Source: Leptasterias polaris (lineage: Eukaryota; Echinodermata; Asteroidea; Forcipulatida; Asteriidae). Taken from it: a stretch of 64,000 bases of DNA. The notes beneath the pieces are model-generated. The model was given only the letters and a program-made list of their open reading frames with translations, was not told the DNA's origin and ran no database searches. The stretch covers positions 4,471,501-4,535,500 of the forward strand of contig JAZGTN010000071.1 in the NCBI GenBank assembly GCA_037783415.1, written 5' to 3'. This document shows, piece after piece, positions 1 through 13,100 of the stretch (within the stretch, counting starts at the first letter, position 1; each line of letters starts with the position of its first letter). A program made the translations under genes and the position numbers.

Positions 1-347
1 AATGAAAGCATGCAATTTAAATTGATGGTATACGTTATTGATAACTCAAACGACAGGAGCAATTTTTATATTTGTCATCATCATCTCAGGTGTAATTTCC
101 TCCCCACCCCCTAAAAAGAAAAATGCATGCTTGACAGCATTATTTTAACAATGTCGAATTTGACTCGATTTAAGTTGACAAGCTTGAAGGCCCGACAGAG
201 TTTCGCACAGTGGATAAGTCAATTTAGTCCAGCATCTGCACATAACTATTTTACATGTTGTGACATGAGCTCGTTAAACCTGACATGACAAGTAACCGTT
301 TACAACTCGCCCTTTTAATTGATTTTCGAAAGTTATTTGAAACTTAC

Positions 348-2465
348 GTAAGGTATTGGCAGTGTTTCATTGTAGACATTGATGATGTCATCGATTGATT
401 CCCAACGGTCTGTTGTCAAATGGGCAGCAATTGACTCGATCTTATAGATGATACCTCGCTTTACGATCACATCAAACTAATGGTGTGACAAAAGTTAACA
501 TTACGATAATTAAGACCTCATACTCATGGATTCGTAAAATGGTTTACCTTTGAAAAAATTGTTTTAACTATAAAAGAGGCACCACCCCTTTTTTAACACA
601 TGGCTTTTATGTAGGTTGTAGCCATTTTACTACTGATTGCACAGTTATAATTTGAAATGTGATAGCCATATGATAATTTTATTGAACTAAACTCAAGAAG
701 AAATGCAAATGAGTCAACCATAAATTCTGGATCAACTTGACTTACTTTATATTTGTTGGAAAACTCCTGCTCAGCCGGCAGCTCCTTAATCTACATTAAT
801 AAAGAGAGTGACAAGTGACTTTGATGTATCAGTCTGGGCTTGATTTCTCAAAGCACTAAGATTCACCTTAGGATGAGGTTGCCAGTATAACTATGGTGAT
901 TTGTATTGTGAGATCACATTTTGCTAAGCTAAAGATTGATTTGCACTTCAAGATTAATTTTTACTCTTTGTGAAATCGAGTTGGTCCTGGGGTCGATTTC
1001 ACAAAGCACTAAGATTCATTATAAGATGGGTTGTCATTATTACCATGGTGATTTGTATTGTGAGATCACATTTTGCGTAGCAAAAGATTGATTTGCAGTT
1101 TAAGATTAATTTTAACTCTTTGTGAAATCGGCCCCTGATTTGAAATACTCTGAGATTCATTCTATGGGATGTAACTATTGCCATAGTGATTTGTATTGTG
1201 ACATCATACGTTGCTTAATAGCAATGAAGATTGATACACATCAATCTTTGCTCTTTTTGAAATAGACCAAGACCACTTTCAAGGTGAAAATTATTACAAC
1301 CCTCATACACTGCAGAAACTGGGGTGTCATACTGATTTGTCTGGCATGTGTCAACACCAACATGGTGTTATTTATTCCCCTTACTTTATCGTTGGTAAAA
1401 TTAACACCGGGTTGGTGTTGTCACATAACAAGAGAATCAATTTAACCCTGTTGCAGTGTAAGGCTGAGTAATGTTGGTAAACTCATCTGAAGAAGATTTG
1501 AAAAATATGAATCTATTGGACAGGCTGCGGAACGATACTGATTAATATGAATTGTTAATATCAAATTGTCAATCCATGGTGCATACATAGTCCTTTAGTT
1601 TGTATCAGCTTTTCAACAATATATTCACCTTTACTCTTTGTAAAATCTGGCTGCTCGTATAATAAATCACCGTTAATTTATTTCTGTATTGCATGTGTAC
1701 CTGTGGAATTGCCAGCCGTCCATCAAACTTCTTCTCCAATTGGTAGATTTGCTTCTTCCTAGCAAGTTCTTCCATCCTTTGTTCCTTGTGTGGATCTTCT
1801 TGCGGCAAAGTTGAGTCATTCTTGACTACCTTTAAACTCTCTCCATCCCTAACCCATCTGTGAAGTGGGAAGATGCTAGCCCTATCCTCCGGCAAGTCTT
1901 GATACTTGATTCTGATAGTCTCAACAAACCTGTTGGGTAAAATAATATGAAATTCTCTAAAAACTTCAGGGTCAGAATTGATACTGATCCAGCCGGGGCC
2001 TGACCCGTTTCTGGGACAGTTTGACCCGGAATCTGCATCCAAATGACCCAAACTGACGCAGAATCCAAGTTAAAATGCCAGTTTTAACCACTTTCCTGTC
2101 AGCCCCCCTTGGACCCAGAGTCCAGGTCAATTCTGGACCAGGAGTCCGGGTCAATTCTGGACCCGGCGTCCGGGTCACTCTGACCCGGAAGGTTGTAGAA
2201 GGTAAAAACGTCAAATTATTCCAACGGGATCATTGTTTGAGTGATTTTTGGTCATACTTTACCAGTTCTGTACTAGAGGGCCTTCATCAAGTCGGATAAT
2301 AACTGAGCTGACTTCCTCTCTGATTCCAGGGTTTGGGATTTCAAAATGATCGACGCTTCCTTTTTCAAAATCATTGCACCAGCGACAACCGACTTTAACC
2401 TCTTCAGATCCATTGCCGTTGGATTTGAAAAGGGTCATGTAAACGTCCACATCTGTTCCAGATCC
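348..2465 (-). CDS. Lipoxygenase, partial (PLAT domain and start of catalytic domain; four exons)
   Basis: Animal lipoxygenases add dioxygen to polyunsaturated fatty acids such as arachidonate, using a non-haem iron. Four minus-strand exons join in phase: 2465-2263, 1929-1701, 790-746 (only 45 bp) and 476-348. The first two give a PLAT beta-barrel, starting GSGTDVDVYMTL, with DEGPLVQNW joined across the intron to FVETIRIKYQDLP and then FPLHRWVRDGE. Next comes the PLAT-catalytic linker EELARKKQIYQLEKKFDG, the short exon IKELPAEQEF, and RGIIYKIES...RWESIDDI, typical of the start of the catalytic domain. The extreme N-terminus was not found upstream (coordinates above 2465). The iron-binding histidines and the rest of the enzyme lie off the left edge, so the positional specificity (5-, 12- or 15-type) cannot be judged. 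Family assignment is from remembered motifs. Confidence 0.88.
835..1266. mobile_element. Three head-to-tail copies of a 'TTTCACAAAG' MITE
   Basis: Three related units of about 140 bp lie in tandem (835-981, 987-1133, 1134-1266) inside a lipoxygenase intron. Each starts near GATTTCACAAAGCACTAAG and ends near CTTTGTGAAATCG, which are inverted copies of each other. A solo copy of the same family is at 10541-10684 in CFAP69 intron 6, and end fragments are near 6420, 46735 and 46870. There is no coding capacity. The third copy is the most diverged. Confidence 0.75.
1357..1440. repeat. Short inverted repeat (ACACCAACATGGTGT)
   Basis: The palindromic word ACACCAACATGGTGT is followed about 50 bp later by a diverged version, AACACCGGGTTGGTGTT. 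It looks like the ends of a small non-autonomous element in the lipoxygenase intron. There is no gene in it. Confidence 0.4.
1975..2195. repeat. GC-rich repeat built on GGTCAATTCTGGACC / GACCCGG words
   Basis: Between lipoxygenase exons, the words GGTCAATTCTGGACC and GAGTCCGGGTCA recur at about 24-bp spacing (2120-2190). Related TGACCCGG words recur from 1990 to 2050. The base composition differs from the AT-rich surroundings. It is stop-poor on both strands, which explains the spurious open frames here. It is interpreted as a small tandem/inverted intronic repeat. Confidence 0.55.
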
Positions 2466-2977
2466 CTGGAAAAGAACAAATAATGCTACAAACAACTTTT
2501 ACTCAAATAAAAATATGTGAATTTTCATGCTCATAATTTTTGTGAATAACTTTGGAAAGATCCCGTTCCAATTGCCAAGTAACTTCAAAAGCAAACTTTT
2601 CGCTATAATGAAAACTGAAATGGGTAACCAACTAACCAATCACAAAAACAGTAACATCGTCTTGTTTGGTCACCGATATCAATTTGATTAGTATTTTTAT
2701 TTCATTTTATTTTTTAGATTTTCATTTAATGTCATTATTATTTTTAGTTTATTTGTTGGCTTAGTTAATTCGCATTGAACTAGGTCTCGATATCTCACTG
2801 ATTTCTGAAAACATGTTAAATTCATTTTACAGTGGCAACATTTTCTTTCAAGCGAAATCTTGTTCTCTGCGTGTTATGAATGTTGTAATTTTATGGAAAT
2901 TATGATCAAACCAGAAGTCATGTGCCTGAGGTACGTTTTCGCGGTGGTAACAAATAGCTGTTTCGGTTGACTTGTCC

Positions 2978-3152
2978 ATAGACCCCTTGCATAACGCGAA
3001 ACGCTACACGGACGCTGAGGTCGCACGCACGATTTTACGCACAAAGAACACCTATCGTCCAATGATCTGCCTCCTTTGGCCTTAGTGAGGGCGCTTTTTG
3101 GCCTCAGTGAGGGCGCTTTTTAAGAGTTTGACGTCATATGCAAGGGGTCTAT
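2978..3152. mobile_element. 175-bp MITE with ATAGACCCCTTGCATA inverted ends
   Basis: It begins ATAGACCCCTTGCATA and ends with the exact reverse complement. The interior contains two GTGAGGGCGC words. A second element of the same length (26794-26968) has the ends ATAGACCTTATGCAT. Related diverged copies are at about 22626-22777 and 16949-17096. There is no coding capacity; it is a non-autonomous DNA transposon. Confidence 0.8.
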
Positions 3153-3494
3153 TGGTTAATCACTTGTCAGTGAAACAATTATTGGTTACAGCTGCGAAAA
3201 CGCACCCCTGTACACATGGGAACTTTCACCCAGTTACTGCAAGTGTGCGCCCCTCCCCCTCTGCATATTGATCTTGGGGAGCGCGCGCGCGCGCGTGATG
3301 TAACTCGGGGTGAGAGTTCAGCCCCCGCCTGCTTTGATCATAACGACACAGCCCCTTTAAGTGGTACCTTATGGTCACCGGTTTTGACTGATATCGTGTA
3401 GCCATCAGGTAGGACCATACCCTTTCCACAACCACTGCCCATCGTTGTATATCAAGTAGCCAGTTCAGCAACTTACAAACTTTAAGAAAATTGA

Positions 3495-3700
3495 AATTTT
3501 CCTTTTATTTCATTTTATTTCATTTTGATCGTCAGCAAATATTAACAAACAGTAATATAATCCTTACAAGAACAAAATAATAAAACAGTTTTTTAAGGAG
3601 AATGTAAAAGTGTAAACATATTTAGCACAATATACTGAGTAACCCGGCTGGGCGGGCAGATACATGGGGAACAACCACAAATGGAGGTGACGGTCAGCTA
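3495..3700 (-). mobile_element. Possible LINE 3' tail remnant
   Basis: The stretch starts with repeated TTTTATTTCA words and continues AT-rich. This resembles the reverse complement of a LINE 3' end with a short tandem tail, like the clearer copy at 35940-36262. No reverse transcriptase reading frame survives. The class is a guess. Confidence 0.35.
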
Positions 3701-5078
3701 AAAGAATTAGAAACAAAACAACAAACAAAAGGACCCTTGGTATGGGAAGTCAATAGTGACAAAAAGTCACTTTCAATGAGGCTGACCAATTGGTTCACAA
3801 AACAAATTCTCTCCAGGAGGGATGTGCATTGACCGCCATCAAGCCAAGCCGGGTAAAAACTCAGAAAAAGTACAATGAATAGTATACAAATTGTGTTCAA
3901 TATCATGAAGGCCTTATTGGAACAATTTGATGTTTTTGTTATATACAATCTTTATTTTAACTCCGTAGGCCTCTGAGATCATCTACGAAAGCAACACTTA
4001 TGAATGGTCTAAGAAATACATCAAGAGAGTTAGAAACAGGCAATGTCAATATGCAGTTGAACTAGGGGGCATATAAGGTGAAAAACAATTATTTGGAATA
4101 AGATTTTATGAAAGGAAATAGTTTGACGTGAAATGCATCAGTCCTGTCATCATTGAGGCCTATTTGCACGCCATTTCTTGTTTTAATGTGCAAACATCCA
4201 ACGGACGACGAGCGATAGCTAATGGCGTTGTTTCCCTCTTGCCATTACTCGTGTTGACGACAATTTGAGAATGTTCAGTCAGCTAGATTCAGAGAGAACA
4301 TGGGGGAGACCACACAAGTGGCAACTCTTTATCATTATTTAATTTTTAAGTTTATTTTATGGTGTTTCTTATTGACCACACTGCGATCCCTGTGGTCGCT
4401 GGGTCCAAGAACAAGCGCACATAATTTCTAGCATTAGTTTAGAACCATGGTTTCAAATAATACTTTAATAGGCCTACCTTCCGACAATTTGCTTGAAAAA
4501 AAAACCCCAAACAACTTAACGAGAGTTTTCACATAAATGTCGGTTCAAATGCAAATACATTTATCTATCCTGCAGTAACTCACCTATTCGTACATTACTT
4601 CGCCGGCAATGTGTCGCACTAACTACAAACATAAACTGCCGAAACTTTTGTTCAACAACATATTCTAGTTACTATGACTATAGTAACTATGACTTGTGTT
4701 AGTAATGTTTTCAATTGATATTGAGGCCTACCTTTGAACTTATTTTTCAATTTCATTGCCAATGGGCCCAGCCATGCAGACACTTAACAATGCCGTCACG
4801 TTGGGAAAAGCGAATCAAACGTGTAACCTTGTGCAAGCAGACTAATGTGACGAGACTAATGTGACCACAAAGAACATTTTGATGGTTTTGTATATATAAG
4901 CATCATATAGAGTGTTTTTTGGGGAGGACAAGCACCAAAAATAGTATTACCGGAACGCACTCACAATGTTCAAAAAAGCTTTAGTTATAGTATTTATAAA
5001 GTTCTTGGAAATTAAAGCTTTAAAGAACGTATGAGGCGATATGTGGATAGTTCTTAATAGGGAAAAATATACCATGCC

Positions 5079-5242
5079 CGATATGGGGCAGAGGGAGGCC
5101 CCCCCAAACTAACCCTAACCCTAACACACTCTTCCCTCTTGTATACAGAAGCACCCCCCCTAAAATTCTCAAAAGAATTCCTGAGATTCCCAGAACACAA
5201 TGAAGACACAATAGAGGGGGGGCCTCCCTCTGCCCCATATCG
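5079..5242. repeat. Hairpin element with 27-bp perfect arms and telomere-like core
   Basis: Positions 5079-5105 and 5216-5242 are exact reverse complements (key words GATATGGGGCAGAGGG and CCTCCCTCTGCCCCATAT, with seven C or G at the inner edge). Just inside the left arm is CTAACCCTAACCCTAAC (5109-5125), about two and a half CCCTAA telomere units. It has the shape of a small MITE that has captured, or ends in, telomere-like repeats. Confidence 0.7.
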
Positions 5243-7112
5243 AGCAGCAATTGGGGAAAAAGGGGGGGGGGGGGAAATTGGGGTTAAGTGAAAAGGCAAA
5301 ATTAGATGGGGAACATGTGTTGGTGGGGGGTGGGGTTTGGAGAGGATGGTCTCTGGTAGTAAAACATTCCTGACTGTCTAACCATGGAGGTAATAAACAC
5401 TCTTGGCAGACCTCCCGCCTCCCCGCACCAAGGCATGGTGCCCCCCAAGAAACCGCACGCCTCATTATATATGCAGCAACTTAGGGGATTAAAGGTTTAA
5501 ACAATGGCCAGTACTACACTGCACCATGGGCATCCACACAAGACTCCTATCTGCATGGTCTAATTACTGTGTTTTTGGGTGGGAGACAAGTGTCTCTGTA
5601 TTTAAATACACAGGCAATGGTTACAACAGAGCTAATGTTGATGTTTTTATGAAACTCCATGAAGGATTGAGGGGAGTGGGTTTTTGGAAGAAGGGGGGGG
5701 GGGGGGTTTCAAGGGAAGGGGTTGTTAGAATTCACTAAAAAGAACTTTTTTCCGGTGATAATATGTTGAGCCACTTTTTTGTATACCTTTAATGGTGGCC
5801 TATAAAACGCGTTTGTTCTGAAAGTTAATACGGTTGAAAAGATGTTTTCAAAGTAAAAGGAAGAATAAAGAACTTCAACACAGTTTTAAGGGATGTTGTG
5901 TGAATCATTAGGGCCTAGTTTTTACAGGGTCTGTATACGTTTGGTAATGACTCTGAAAATTAATGGCAATAAAAACTTACTTGGTAAGAAGTACACAGCA
6001 GCTTTGGGTAGTAGGCCTATGAGAAACTTTTAACTTCGAAGTACTACGGTTATGGAAAATATATCACTTTTTATTCCCCGAATTTTGAATCTGAGAAACG
6101 TTATGGCCATAACGCTTCTCAACTGTATTCCTATGGGGAATATTCTTCCTGCGTGGAAATATTCGCTCCGGTTTTTCGGTGATATCTCAAAAACCACCTT
6201 TTGAAGTGAAATTTTCACAGGTTAGTTTTCAATAGGCCTACCTAATGTACATGTATATAGGATTAACACAATCAGTAGGCTTCAATTACCAAACGTATAT
6301 ACAGCACCTTTAAAAAACACCTTCCCAGCCATATTCATTTTATAACAAACTATTTATAGCCCAAAACACCCAATCCTAGGGCAATGTGTCCCTTTAAGGG
6401 CCTTAAATTTGCCTTAGTGCTTCGTGAAATCACTAAGATTGAAGGGGTTATTTTTAGTTTCGGCTTCTAATTAATTGTCTCCGTTTTGGGCCTGTTATTT
6501 TTTATTTGTTTTTATTGTACATAGATTTATTTTATTTTGTAGTTTTGTCTAATGTAATGTTCAAATAAAATGTTATGAGGTTTACTTTCGTTTTTTGTGA
6601 TACTTTTTTTAATGTTTTGTTTTTGCTTATAATTGTGCAACATAAAGAAATGCAAATGCGGTCACAAAGTTGTTTAGTCAGATACCACGACATGAAAAAT
6701 AAATACCGTGCTAATATTCGTATCCGAAGTCGAGCTTTGAACAATCCATCAGTTTAGTTGGTAATCTACACCGCATTCATTTATACACGTCAAACAGGCC
6801 AAACGGGTACCAGTGATTATTTTCCTTAGCAACATCAAAATCAAAATGGCGACTGAAACGACATGAACGATATTAAGTTAGGAATCAGGTTTTGTTGGGA
6901 ATTTTCGTCTGCATTACATTTATGTGATAAATATCACCGAGGAACAGCGATGACATGATGTAACACTATCAGGGGTACTTCATATATAAAACAGTTGATT
7001 AACTTTATTTGTGGTAAATTGTCGTGACCGGCGCGGTACTGAACGTTTTTGACTTCGTCGTCAGGTCAGGTCGTCGTGTGGGAGAGTCACAGGCACAGAG
7101 TGCGGCTTTGCA

Positions 7113-10100
7113 ATGGCGACTGGTGCCGTACAGAGACCGCCTGTACCGGTTGTAAAACATGTCATTCGTGATGATGAAATTGCTATCAAAAAGGTTCGTG
7201 TTCCTCCCTTCCAATTATTGGAAAAATCAATCATTCTTCTTGTTAATCATGTTAATTGAAAAATTCAAGCTATGACTATGAGACTGAGAGTAGGGAGATC
7301 AGCAGATCGGCGGGTTGCACTATCCTATCACATTCACAGTACTATCTACTCCTAGAACTATAGAGGTTCATTCCGCTATCGTCTCCATTACCCTCATAGA
7401 GTGACATGTACAAAATCCTATTCAAAACTTTTTTCCCTTCACGTTTCTGCACCTACAGTTAATTTCCCAAACCGGATCTCGCCAAAATTTAGCCCCACTT
7501 AACTTGTGTGGCCAAGGCTAGCTGAATCCTTGGCCACACGCCCTGACCATTTCTTTTTAAGCTAAGAAATAACCATTTAAATGGCGCATTATAGCGCATT
7601 CCCTACGGGCCAGGCGGCGGTTTAAACCAGCTGAATGTGTTCACCTGGTTCTTAGCTTGCCTTGGGTGTTTTATCAAACAAATAAAATGTTAACAAGAAA
7701 TTTTTAACGATTATTGTGCGACTTACTCCGAATTAATTTCCGCGATGTGTACCAAGAGCCGCCATTTTAGAATGACCCCAACAATCATGCGAATCGAATG
7801 CGACGTCATTGGCCGGCTGGGCTGTGGGCGGAGCGAGGTACGGTGGGAACATTTCATTGGTTGCTTTGTGACTGCTCCGCCCACAGCCCAGCCGGCCGAT
7901 GACGTCGCATTCGATTCGCATGATTGTTGGGGTCATTCTAAAATGGCGGCTCTTGGTACATTTTTAAAAGATATTTTAAACGATAATCGTGCAACTTACT
8001 CCAAATTAATTTCTGCGATGTGTACAAGGAGCCGCCAATTTGGAATGACCCCAATCATGCAAATCGAATACGACGTCATCGGCCGGCTGGGCTGTGGGCG
8101 GAGCAGACACAAAGCAACCAATGAAATGTTCGCACCCTTACCTCGCTCCGCCCACAGCCATGCCGGCCGATGACGTCGTATTCGATTTGCATGATTGTTG
8201 GGGTCATTCCAAAATGGCAGAGTAAGGCGGAGTAAGTCGCACAATTATTGTTTGAAATATCTTTTTAAAAAGTTATTTGTTTGAACATCCAAAACACACA
8301 AGGCAAGCTAAGAGCTAAATGAACACTTTTAGCTGGTTTAAACCGCCGACTGGCCTGTAGGGAATGCGCTATAATTGTTTGTAAATGGCTGTTTCTTAGC
8401 TTAAAAAGAAATGGTCGGGACGTGTGGCCAAGGATTCAGCAAGCCTTGGCCACAGAAGTGGGGCTATCCCGACCCCTAACCCTAACCCTGGGCCTTGACT
8501 TTTGAAGTAACGTGTACATACATGCAATAATTTGCATTCCCAATCTCATATGTTATCGCGGTTCATTATCACAATCACTGTCAATCATGTCAATATGCCA
8601 ATGTCACTTATTTGTCACCATCTGATCATTGTGCTCCTCGCCCTCGGTTTTGGTTTTGAAATTGAAAAACATTACACACACAAATCGAATTGAAATTTAG
8701 TTATTCAAAATTTGTATTAAAGTTATTTGACTAATTTTGTAGCACTCTTGTGATTATTGAACAGGGTGTTAAGATTCAAGCAGTCAACTACAGCAAAGTA
8801 ATTAAACTTCTGACAGATCCTCATTCGGTAAGTTACTGTCGTGAACCCAGAATCTAATTGATCAAGGTTTGGTAGTATTATTTGTACTGTAAAACTTGTT
8901 TTAAAGAAATTATGTTCCTGGAAATTGTAGTGTCAATAATAAAGATTTTACCAAAGCCTGGTTCATACAGTTTTAAACTTAACGCAAATTGCAAAAGCGA
9001 AGCAAATTTCCTCGTGTCACAATTGGAAAAACAGAGCCTACCTGATTGTGTGTATTACATAATTTGCTTTTGCGTGCAGTATGAACCAGACTTAGACCTA
9101 TTTCTTAACTTGACCAACCGTGCAATAACACGACAGTCAAGGCATTAACAACCAATGTTTCTTGACTTTTACTCTGTTGTTTTATTTTGCAGGCAACATT
9201 ATTTGAGAGGCATCTGAACTCATTACAGAAACTGATTCGCCACTACCAAGCTGGATTTGTATCCTTTACTAAAATTATGTTTTGGGTTTTAAAATTGCAT
9301 GTCAACCATTGGTCTAGAAAGAAAGAAAACAACTATCAGTAAATTTCAATGTTTTAATTGTTTAGACAGGAAGAAAATTTGACGTATTTTAACACAATGT
9401 CATTTACAGAAAATAGCAAATATAATTTTGACTTGTTTGCAAAGTCTTACTCTTAAAATTCCTTGATTTAATTGTGAAGGAAGACTTCGATAAACTTTAC
9501 TGTGAACTCGTTGAATAAAAGTTGTTCTTTTAGCTGTAACCATATCTTTGAAAGATTTACGATCTTTGACCGCACTCCAATAGCTGATGAAAGATCTGGT
9601 GCAAGTTTTCAAGATTCTTAACGTCTGTGCTGATCGAGTCAATGATCATCCACTCTACACAAAGCCAATGCTGGCCATTCTAAAGATAGCAAGGTCAGAT
9701 CCCCTTATTCCGTATCTCCCAAAAGGGACACCAAAGTCACTTTATTTAAAGGCTACTAACTGAACTCTTGTCTATTTTAGATCGTACTCTAATTTAAGTT
9801 TTGTAGAGTGAAGATGATTGATGTTTTGTGCCATTTGATGTACCATAATATCTTCTTCTACCAAAGTCAAACAGCTCAACCATAGACTTTACCTGTTTTC
9901 CTACCACTAAAGATTGGTTAGTATTATTGCGTTTGTTTTATTTCCAAATTTGAATTGATTTTACAGCCTTCCCTTTCTGAAAGAGAAAACATCTGATGGC
10001 ACTGCATACACCCAGATTGTTGTGGAATCCATATCACAGTTGGGTAAGTATTTCTCTGTACATATTCAGCCTAACTCAACTACCGTACTTCTGGAATATA

Positions 10101-13100
10101 AAGAAGTTTGCTCAGAAAATTTTACTTGTGTTTGAAATCGCCAGTCTTCGTCCAAACTGTACTCAAGAAAGATGAAGATCATCAAAAAGCTGTTTATGAA
10201 GTTTTTCTTTTCTTCTGATGATGAAGGGCAGGAGTTCTAATGTACCAAATGTGATGATTATTTTTTTAAATATACTTTAGGTTATCTTATGCGAGTTCCA
10301 AGCAAGGAGATACGTCTTCAGTTAGCGTCTTCTCTTCTCGGCATCTTTTGTAATGAGCTGCCTAAGCAAGATGTTCAAGACCATCAAGCTGCATCCAGGG
10401 CCTACAACATGGCCATGGTGGAGAAGAGTGATGTAGCTGAGACACTGGTTAAGGTAGGATTTGTTCAAGTTGGTTTGGTAACTTGTAAAAGAACCTTGTA
10501 ATCTGCTGAATGGGGAAATCAACCTCATTCGACTGTGTGCGGATTTCACAAAACACTGAGATTCATCCTAAGATGAGTTGTCAATATCACCATAGTAATT
10601 TGTATTGTGACATCATAAGTTGCTCAGCAATTAAGATTGATACACATCTTAAGATCAATCTTAACACTTTGTGAAATTGACCCCAGCTTTTGAGCTGGAA
10701 GTAGCCAAAATCTCAAGTATGCAGCTGGTTTGCGCATTTGTGACATAATGACTTAAAGCAAGCGAAGAATGAAGTGTGCATTAAAAGAGAAAAAAACATT
10801 TCAAGTTTCTTATCAGCATTTGAAACAGTTATTTCTCTTGATGTTTTCCTCAACAGTCTCTGGCCCTATTGGAACAAGACATTGATGTCAAGCTACATAT
10901 CTTAGACCTACTGCAGAATCTCTCAGCATTCTCAGCTCCTAACTGTGATAAGATGCTTGCTGCTGATGCTGCTAGTCGTATCTGCAGTCGTATGAATGAC
11001 CCTGAACCTAGCGGCAGGTTAGTTAAACTGGGAAGTGGCCAATGTGGTTACTTGCACTCGAGTTGTATCTTGTACACTTTTGTAAATACATAAATTGCTC
11101 CATGGAACAAGGTCGTATCACACTCCATTGATTTTATGTTTTCAACAGGGAAATAAACTAATTGCACTAAAAAATCAATTTGTTTTGAAGAAGGTCGTAT
11201 GACCTTGTTGCACTGAAGAGTTGAAATGTTCCAACATAAAATGTAAAATTTATGAAGAGCTCAAGTACAATATGGAGACGGTTGTCCTACCAAGACTAGA
11301 TGTCCTTATTGTCTTAGAATAGTTGATGGAAAACAATAGTTAATGTCCAGACATTTCAACCCTAGCAGAGTCTTTCTCGAAGGCTCAATGACAACACAAC
11401 ACACAAACAAAATTATACTGGTATAACAGAAGCAGTTAACTGGAATTGACTTCCTTAAAGACTATCTTTCTGAGAAACTTGACAATCTCTTAATGTTTGC
11501 ATATTGTGTATCCTCAGGTTATTATTCCGTTCCATTGAGATCCTGTGGAATCTTCTTGAGAATGGAGATAAGGAGGAAGTTGCTAGGCAACTTAGTTCAT
11601 TCGTCTGTATCAAGTAAGAATATATCCACAGACATCAAAATACGATAACACTCTAAACAAGTTCCTTGGATGGGAGTATTATTTGTTTTGGGAAAATTCA
11701 CCTAATATTGATTACAAAGTGGGGTTCTTGAACATCATTACAGTGTTTGACAAATTGACAATGTTGTGTGTTTTTTAAGATCAAGGTTTTCAAATTTTTG
11801 GAATTGTTTTTTATTTATAGAGCACTTCAAGATGCATTCTCACAGCAAATGACGTCTGGTTTCAGCCACTTTGACCGACAGTTAAGGTAACATTGTACAA
11901 TTATCCTGCAGGAAAGACCTAGATAGACACTTAGGTCCCTTTTTCAAATGTGACTAGATCTTTTGGGGTGTATTATTTGGTTTTTGTTCTTACATTAATG
12001 TGTATTAAGCACTGTATAGTCAGTACTTTCCCTGAGTGCTGTTAAAAAATCCACAGGCATATCACTCTGATGAGGTTCGAACCCACAACCTTTCTGCTAT
12101 ATTATTTTTTGTTCTGTCCCTGTATACTCAATAATTTTCCCCGAGTCCTGAGAAAAGAAATCCACAGTCATGTCACTAGGATGGGATTCGAACTCACGAC
12201 CCTTCTGGTAATTAACCACCTGTTTGATTTTTCTTATGCTCCTACAGGAATGACTTGTTAGTTATTACTACTTTAGTTGCTACAGTCTGTGACCAAGCGC
12301 CATTCATTGTAAGTCGGCTTTTAAACAGAAATGGCTAAATTAAACCAAGAACCCATTTCCCTTTCTACAATTCAGACGTTACGTTCTAATTTCTCCTTAT
12401 TAAGATACTAACCAACTACTCTTGAGTCCTTTGAGACACTGTTCTTAATCACACATCTTTGTTGTAATACGTTTGGTTTCATTGACATGTAGATGAAGAG
12501 CTCAAATCTAACTAGAGCATTATTTCTCAAGTCTCTAAACTCTTAAGAGTAAACCTTCCTCGTCTTATTTGTTTTACAGGAGACAGGTTTTGCCAAGCAG
12601 CTTATTCTCTTTGCAACATTTCAAGAAGTTCGAAGTCATAATGCCCTTGTTAGACATCTGAAACTTGGCACAGTAAGTAGCTTAAATCCCCCTTTGATCT
12701 ACTTATTGTCCTCTTTCCTTCATCTTTATTAAAAGTAAATTTTTCAAGATTTGAATTTTTTTCTTTTGCTTCCATTTCCACAGAGTATTGAGGATTTTGA
12801 GTTGAAGAAGCTACTGATCAACATCATTGTAGTCTTATCAAAAGATATCTCAATGATTCCTGTAAGTTGAATTTCTTAGAAGACGCTCTTTTAAGATCTT
12901 GAATAATGGAACAACGATACTTAAACATTCTTAGATGTGCACACTGAGCCATAGGCATTAGATGGGGCTTTAAGTTTAAGATGAAATCTAGTCGCAAACT
13001 TCAGTCGAAATGTAATTTTCTTCTCGAGGTGTATGGCATGAGGGTGAATTTTTTTCCTGTAATGTTCCTGAATGTGCACAAACAAATAATGACAATGTCT

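Larger units (their letters stand above)
2466..7112. other. Intergenic stretch without a recognisable gene
   Basis: Both strands were read for exons with splice sites and a familiar protein; none was found. The stretch holds a 175-bp MITE (2978-3152), a T-rich LINE-like tail (about 3495-3700), the telomere-like hairpin at 5079-5242, and homopolymer tracts (for example G-runs at 5264 and 5693). The missing first exon(s) of the minus-strand lipoxygenase should lie here or have been overlooked. The CFAP69 promoter must lie near its right end. Confidence 0.6.

Noticed and set aside
1832..2214. Minus-strand frames overlapping the lipoxygenase exon
   Set aside because: They are frame shadows of exon 1929-1701 and of the GGTCAATTCTGGACC repeat. 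Only the frame that joins DEGPLVQNW to FVETIRIKYQ makes a PLAT domain.
7745..8173. 142-codon open frame on the plus strand and overlapping minus-strand frames
   Set aside because: They lie wholly inside the foldback element. Openness on both strands comes from palindromic, GC-rich sequence and there is no domain.
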